Assembly: GCA_001829005.1 (NCBI GenBank)
Contig: MIAG01000004.1
Location: 1 to 64,000 of the forward strand
Direction of reading: 5' to 3'
DNA: 64,000 nt
Origin: Sphingobacteriia bacterium RIFOXYC2_FULL_35_18
Lineage (GTDB): Bacteria > Bacteroidota > Bacteroidia > Chitinophagales > Chitinophagaceae
Below, piece after piece: positions 59,231 through 64,000 of the stretch; the stretch's first letter is position 1; each line of letters begins with the position of its first letter. The position numbers were made by a program, and so were the translations under genes. Under the pieces are notes generated by a model, which did no database searches, had not been told where the DNA came from, and saw nothing but the letters and a program-made list of their open reading frames with translations.

Positions 59231-60235
59231 ATGAAAATAGAAATATCAAAATTATCAAAATGGTTACTAATCATTAGTGGTATTTTTTTAGCTGTATCAA
59301 TTGTGTTACCAATATGGAGAATTGAACTAGATGCGCCGCAATATCCAGAGGGATTAGGCTTAAAAATATTTTCTTACAAATTAGGAGGTGATGTTGCTAT
59401 AATTAATGGTTTGAATCACTATATAGGGATGCAAACTTTACATGAAGAAAACTTTATTGAATTCACCCTTCTTCCCTATATTATTGGCTTCTATGCTATT
59501 TTAATGTTCATCACAGGAATTAAGGGTGGTAGAAAAATGCTTTACACCACTTTTATTGCTTTTGTAGTATTTGGCATTGTTGCAATGGTTGATTTTTGGA
59601 GATGGGAATATAACTATGGCCATAACTTAGACCCGAATGCTGCCATTATTGTTCCAGGCATGGCTTACCAACCACCACTCATTGGATTTAAACAATTACT
59701 CAACTTTGGAGCTTATTCTATACCAGATATGGGCGGATGGCTATTTATTGGTGCTGGACTTTTATGTTTACTTGCTGTAGCAATCGAGGCAGGGTGGTTA
59801 AAAAAAATAATAAAACCCAAAGTAGTTACCACCGTTTTATTGCTGTTTTTATTTAGTGCATGTGGAAATACACAACCTGAAAAATTGGTTTTAAATAAAG
59901 ACCAATGCGAGTTTTGCAAGATGACTGTTGCAGATGCAAGATTTGGTGCAGAAGCAATCAGCGATAAAGGAAGAATTTACAAATTTGATGATTTAAACTG
60001 CATGATTTCATTTAATAAATCCAATCAGAAAATTGTCCTAAAACAATATTTTGTAAATGACTACAATGCCGATAATCATTTGATTGATGCCACCAAAGCA
60101 TGGTATGTAAAGCATGAAACCATTAAAAGTCCTATGGGTAGCAATACAGCCGCATTTGCGCAAAAAGAAGCAGCTGAGAATTTGGCAAAGTCTGCTGTTG
60201 TTTCAATTATTTCCTGGGAGAATATAATTCAATAA
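59231..60235 (+). CDS. Fusion of a multi-TM N-terminal domain and a C-terminal NosL domain
   Basis: N-terminal hydrophobic segments; C-terminal lipobox-like LLFLFSACG, NKDQCEFCKMTVADARFGAE, KFDDLNCMISF. Confidence 0.85.
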   Translation: MKIEISKLSKWLLIISGIFLAVSIVLPIWRIELDAPQYPEGLGLKIFSYKLGGDVAIINGLNHYIGMQTLHEENFIEFTLLPYIIGFYAILMFITGIKGGRKMLYTTFIAFVVFGIVAMVDFWRWEYNYGHNLDPNAAIIVPGMAYQPPLIGFKQLLNFGAYSIPDMGGWLFIGAGLLCLLAVAIEAGWLKKIIKPKVVTTVLLLFLFSACGNTQPEKLVLNKDQCEFCKMTVADARFGAEAISDKGRIYKFDDLNCMISFNKSNQKIVLKQYFVNDYNADNHLIDATKAWYVKHETIKSPMGSNTAAFAQKEAAENLAKSAVVSIISWENIIQ

Positions 60236-60236
60236 A

Positions 60237-61469
60237 ATGAAGTGTTTTTTTATTGTTCTACTCCTATTTAAAGGATTATCAGCTTCAGGAAAAGTATTCC
60301 ACGTTGGTGCGCAGCATCCATATAAAACCATTAAATCTGCTTTGGCAGTAACCAATGAAGGTGACACTGTTTATATCCATAAAGGTCTATATAAGGAAGG
60401 AAATATAATTGTTCAAAAAGCCATAACGATCATAGGTATTGATCGACCAATATTAGATGGCGACAAAAAATATGAAGTATTATCAATCAAATCGAGCTAT
60501 GTTACAATAAAAGGATTGAGGGTTCAGCACTCTGGTTATGCAAGCTTAGACGACCCAGGAGGGATAAAAGTATACGAAGCAACGAAAGTTACCATTATCG
60601 ATAATGAATTATTCGACAATTTTTTTGGCATATACATTCAATTCAGTACCAATTGCCTCATTAAAAACAACTCCATCATTGCATTTGGCAAAGAAGAACA
60701 AACAATTGGGAATGGAGTGCATTGTTGGAAAAGTGATAGCCTACAAATTATAGGTAACAATATCAATGGTTGTAGAGATGGGGTCTATTTTGAATTTGTA
60801 AATAATTCAGTGATATGGAGAAATATTGTTACTGATAATATTCGTTATGGATTACATTTTATGAATTCAAATAATGATTCATACTTCACCAATATTTTTA
60901 GTAGAAATGGCGCTGGAGTGGCCGTTATGTTCTCTAAAAAAATTACCATGATGAACAATACTTTCAATGAAAATTGGGGAGACGCAGCATACGGATTATT
61001 ATTCAAAGAAATATCTGACTGTCATTTATCGGGAAATCATTTTAACAAAAATACGGCCGCCATTTTCATGGATGGCAGCAATAGAACGATTGTAGAAAAT
61101 AATGTTTTTAGTAATAATGGATGGGGATTGAAAATACAAGCGAATTGCATGGACAATATTATCCAAAAAAATAATTTTATTAAAAACACTTTTGATGTTA
61201 GTACCAATGGCACTTTGCTATTAAATATTTTTTCACAAAACTATTGGGATAAATACAGTGGCTACGATTTAAATAAAGACAAAATTGGAGATGTTCCATA
61301 TAGACCACTAAGTCTGTACTCTGTTATTGTGGAGAGCAACCCCACTGCTATGATTTTGTTCAGAAGCTTTTTTGTGTCGCTTTTAGATCAATCAGAAAAA
61401 AAGATTCCAAGTTTAACACCTGAAAATTTTATTGACAATAAACCACTTATGAGTGCTTTAAGATTATGA
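60237..61469 (+). CDS. nosD: Nitrous-oxide reductase maturation protein NosD
   Basis: Signal peptide, right-handed beta-helix repeats, HPYKTIKSALAVTNEGDTVYIHKGLYKEGNIIVQKAITIIG, C-terminal YWDKYSGYDLNKDKIGDVPYRP; adjacent to nosF/nosY. Confidence 0.93.
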   Translation: MKCFFIVLLLFKGLSASGKVFHVGAQHPYKTIKSALAVTNEGDTVYIHKGLYKEGNIIVQKAITIIGIDRPILDGDKKYEVLSIKSSYVTIKGLRVQHSGYASLDDPGGIKVYEATKVTIIDNELFDNFFGIYIQFSTNCLIKNNSIIAFGKEEQTIGNGVHCWKSDSLQIIGNNINGCRDGVYFEFVNNSVIWRNIVTDNIRYGLHFMNSNNDSYFTNIFSRNGAGVAVMFSKKITMMNNTFNENWGDAAYGLLFKEISDCHLSGNHFNKNTAAIFMDGSNRTIVENNVFSNNGWGLKIQANCMDNIIQKNNFIKNTFDVSTNGTLLLNIFSQNYWDKYSGYDLNKDKIGDVPYRPLSLYSVIVESNPTAMILFRSFFVSLLDQSEKKIPSLTPENFIDNKPLMSALRL

Positions 61470-62170
61470 TTACTGTAGAAAATATAAAAAAGAAATTCGG
61501 AAAACTTGTTGTGCTAAATGGGATTGATCTTACACTTAAAAAAGGTGAGTGCATTGCATTGATAGGTCCTAACGGCTGCGGCAAAACCACTTTAATGAAA
61601 ATCATTTTAGGTATGGTAATGGCTGACAGTGGCAGTATTTTAGTAAATAATGAGTCTATTACTAAGAGCGAATTATACAAACAGCATATAGGCTACATGC
61701 CACAAATTGGAAGATACCCTCAAAATATGACCATCGGTCAAATTATTGATATGGTGAAAGGTATTCGAAACGAAAAAAAACCATTAGACGAAGAATTATA
61801 TAAAGCTTACGAGCTTGACAAGTTATTAGACAAGAAAATGAGTACCCTCAGTGGTGGAACAATGCAAAAAGTAAGCGCAGTACTTTCCTTCTTATTCAAT
61901 CCTAGTATACTTATTCTAGATGAGCCAACGGCTGGCTTGGATCCAATTGCAGCAGAAATTTTGAAACAAAAAATCATTAAAGAAAAAGGAAATGGAAAAC
62001 TAATCATTATAACATCTCATTTATTAAGTGAATTAGATGATATGGTTAGTGAAATCATTTTTATGCAAGAGGGGAATATTATTTTTCATCGAGCAGTAAC
62101 AGCACTTAAAGAATCAACTCAAACAGCGAAAATTTCAAGTGCTATTTTACAAATTTTAAAAAATAAATAG
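61466..62170 (+). CDS. nosF: NosF-type ABC transporter ATP-binding protein
   Basis: GPNGCGKTTLMKIILG, LSGGTMQKVSAVLSF, LILDEPTAGLDPIAAEILK. Confidence 0.92.
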   Translation: MITVENIKKKFGKLVVLNGIDLTLKKGECIALIGPNGCGKTTLMKIILGMVMADSGSILVNNESITKSELYKQHIGYMPQIGRYPQNMTIGQIIDMVKGIRNEKKPLDEELYKAYELDKLLDKKMSTLSGGTMQKVSAVLSFLFNPSILILDEPTAGLDPIAAEILKQKIIKEKGNGKLIIITSHLLSELDDMVSEIIFMQEGNIIFHRAVTALKESTQTAKISSAILQILKNK

Positions 62171-62938
62171 ATGGGTAGAATTTTTAAATATGTAATGCTT
62201 GATATTTTAAAAAACAAGTTTGTAATTGCTTATATGGTAATGATGTCACTCGTTGCCTGGTCAGCATTTACCCTAGAAGACAATAGTGCTAAAGGAATGC
62301 TCACCTTATTGAATCTGATTTTACTAACCGTTCCGCTAGTTTCTGTTCTTTTTTCAGCCATTTATATTTACAATAGTAGTGAGTTCATTGAACTATTGGT
62401 TAGTCATCCAATAAAAAGAAGTAAGATATGGTTAAGCCTCTATTGGGGGTTATGTGGAAGCTTAGTAACAGCATTTATAATTGGTGCAGGAATTCCATTA
62501 TTATTATTCGCAGAATTCACCATCAGTTTACTAATGCTTGTTGTTGGAATTTTAATTACGGTTATTTTCGTTTCATTGGCATTATTGAGTACCATTATTT
62601 ACCGAGATAAGGCAAAAGGAATTGGATTAACTATATTAATCTGGATATATTTTGCGTTGTTGTTTGATGGCCTTTTGTTGTTTTTAATGTTCCAATTTGC
62701 CGACTACCCTATTGAGAAACCAATGGTATTAATGACTGCATTAAGCCCTCTAGACCTATCTAGAATCTTATTATTGCTGCAACTAGATTCTACAGCAATC
62801 ATGGGATATACTGGCGCCATCTTTAGAAACTTTTTTGGCAATACCGTTGGCATGAGTATTTCGTTTACCCTCTTAATATTATGGTCAACTATCCCTTTTC
62901 TAGTCTCTTTAAAGAAATTCAAGAAAAAGGATTTATAA
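62171..62938 (+). CDS. nosY: NosY-type ABC transporter permease
   Basis: Six hydrophobic segments, position directly after nosF. Confidence 0.88.
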   Translation: MGRIFKYVMLDILKNKFVIAYMVMMSLVAWSAFTLEDNSAKGMLTLLNLILLTVPLVSVLFSAIYIYNSSEFIELLVSHPIKRSKIWLSLYWGLCGSLVTAFIIGAGIPLLLFAEFTISLLMLVVGILITVIFVSLALLSTIIYRDKAKGIGLTILIWIYFALLFDGLLLFLMFQFADYPIEKPMVLMTALSPLDLSRILLLLQLDSTAIMGYTGAIFRNFFGNTVGMSISFTLLILWSTIPFLVSLKKFKKKDL

Positions 62939-62967
62939 TAAACATTTTTATTTGTTAAAATCATCCA

Positions 62968-63339
62968 ATGAAAAAAGATATAAGCAACAGAGCCGATGTG
63001 GAATTATTGGTCAATAGCTTTTATAATAAAGTCAGAGAAGATGAACTGATTTCATTTTTCTTTTCTGAAATAGTAGCTGTTGATTGGGAAAAACACTTAC
63101 CTGTCATGTATGACTTTTGGGATAATATCTTATTCTACGCAGGAAAGTATGAAGGAAATCCCATGGCCAAGCATAGGGATATACATCAAAAATGCCCCAT
63201 GAAGATGGAGCATTTTCAAAGATGGATTCATTTATTTACAGAAACAGTAGATGAATTATTTGAAGGAAATACTAGTGAACTTGCAAAGCAAAGGGCAACA
63301 AGCATTGCTACTGTAATGCAAATAAAAATGTTCAGTTAA
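62968..63339 (+). CDS. Group III truncated hemoglobin
   Basis: DVELLVNSFYNKVREDELISFFF...VMYDFWDNILFYAGKYEGNPMAKHRDIH...HFQRWIHLFTETVDELF. Confidence 0.92.
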   Translation: MKKDISNRADVELLVNSFYNKVREDELISFFFSEIVAVDWEKHLPVMYDFWDNILFYAGKYEGNPMAKHRDIHQKCPMKMEHFQRWIHLFTETVDELFEGNTSELAKQRATSIATVMQIKMFS

Positions 63340-63340
63340 T

Positions 63341-63898
63341 CTATTTAGGCAATAGAACATCATTAATTACATGGATGATTCCATTAGAAGTAACTATTGA
63401 GGCTACCACTTCAGAACCATTTACAAAAACCTTATCATCTTTCTTGGTAATTTTTACTTTACCGCCGTTTACTTGTTCAAATTCTTGACCATCTTGCATG
63501 TATTCAGCTTTTAAAACACCTACATAAGTATGGTATTCTAATATATTTTTTAAATCTGCCTTTTTTTCAGGCTTTAATAAATCATCTACTGTTCCAGCTG
63601 GTAATTTTTCAAAAGCAGCATTTGTTGGAGCAAATACAGTAAATGGACCGGCATTACTCAATGCATCCACCAATTCTGCGGCTTTAACTGCTGCAACTAA
63701 CGTGCTATGGTCCTTGCTGCCAACAGCAACTTGAACAATATTAGGATTAGATGTTTCATCCTGTACCGCAGATTGACCTGCGCCAGTTTCAGTAACGGTT
63801 GCAGGGCTTGCATTTTCCGTTTCAGTTGTATTTCCGTTTGAGCATCCGGTAGCAAAAAGTAGAACTAGTCCAGATAAAAGGATTGCATTTTTTTTCAT
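63341..63898 (-). CDS. Fasciclin domain lipoprotein
   Basis: Lipobox ATGC, STLVAAVKAAELVDALSNAGPFTVFAPTNAAFEKLPAGTVDDLLKPE...SNGIIHVINDVLLPK. Confidence 0.94.
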   Translation of the reverse strand: MKKNAILLSGLVLLFATGCSNGNTTETENASPATVTETGAGQSAVQDETSNPNIVQVAVGSKDHSTLVAAVKAAELVDALSNAGPFTVFAPTNAAFEKLPAGTVDDLLKPEKKADLKNILEYHTYVGVLKAEYMQDGQEFEQVNGGKVKITKKDDKVFVNGSEVVASIVTSNGIIHVINDVLLPK

Positions 63899-63949
63899 AA
63901 AATATGTTTATTGTTTAAGCGAAGTTCTAAAATAGCATTAAATAGTTAT

Positions 63950-63963
63950 ATGATTTCAATCAC
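63950..63963. promoter_or_regulatory. FNR-like palindrome ATGATTTCAATCAC upstream of the fasciclin gene
   Basis: TGAT-N4-ATCA core, 52 nt upstream of the minus-strand start at 63898. Confidence 0.45.
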
Positions 63964-64000
63964 ATTTTAAGATAATTTTTATCCTATTTTTTGAGAACTA

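Noticed and set aside
1-64000. CRISPR arrays, tRNA/rRNA genes, IS elements, prophage or toxin-antitoxin defence islands
   Set aside because: No regularly spaced repeats beyond the three short boxes at 20056-20126, no transposase/integrase/Cas motifs and no tRNA-like T-arm signatures noticed by eye; tRNAscan-SE, Infernal and a repeat finder would be needed to be certain.

Overview
This 64 kb window looks like a Bacteroidota chromosome, probably Chitinophagaceae-like; that placement is an inference from gene content, AT-richness and TAnnTTTG-type -7 boxes. It is densely packed and mostly housekeeping: rlmH, tilS, tex, valS, ahcY, selO, hppD, purK, miaB, secG, mltG, a YihY/BrkB protein, a TrmH-family methyltransferase and a queuosine-precursor transporter. 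It also has two back-to-back tandem duplications of secreted hydrolases (esterases, M1 peptidases) and a small glycosyltransferase block. The right end carries a clade II type nitrous-oxide reduction cluster: cytochrome c lipoprotein, Sec-type NosZ, a TM-NosL fusion, NosD, NosF, NosY, then a truncated hemoglobin and a fasciclin protein. I saw no CRISPR array, tRNA, rRNA, IS element or prophage. The most interesting non-coding signals are: (1) three exact TATTCTTTA boxes at 31-bp spacing between a divergent Lrp/AsnC regulator and ahcY; (2) three FNR-like palindromes (ATGAYYNNAATCAY) upstream of the nos operon, the fasciclin gene and a TPR histidine kinase, the nos copy lying about 41 bp upstream of a predicted start site; (3) an unexplained interval at 14478-14900 with a 10-bp inverted repeat and fully overlapping antisense ORFs; (4) a hairpin terminator inside the nos operon. 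Product names come from recognised motifs in the supplied translations; no database search was run.
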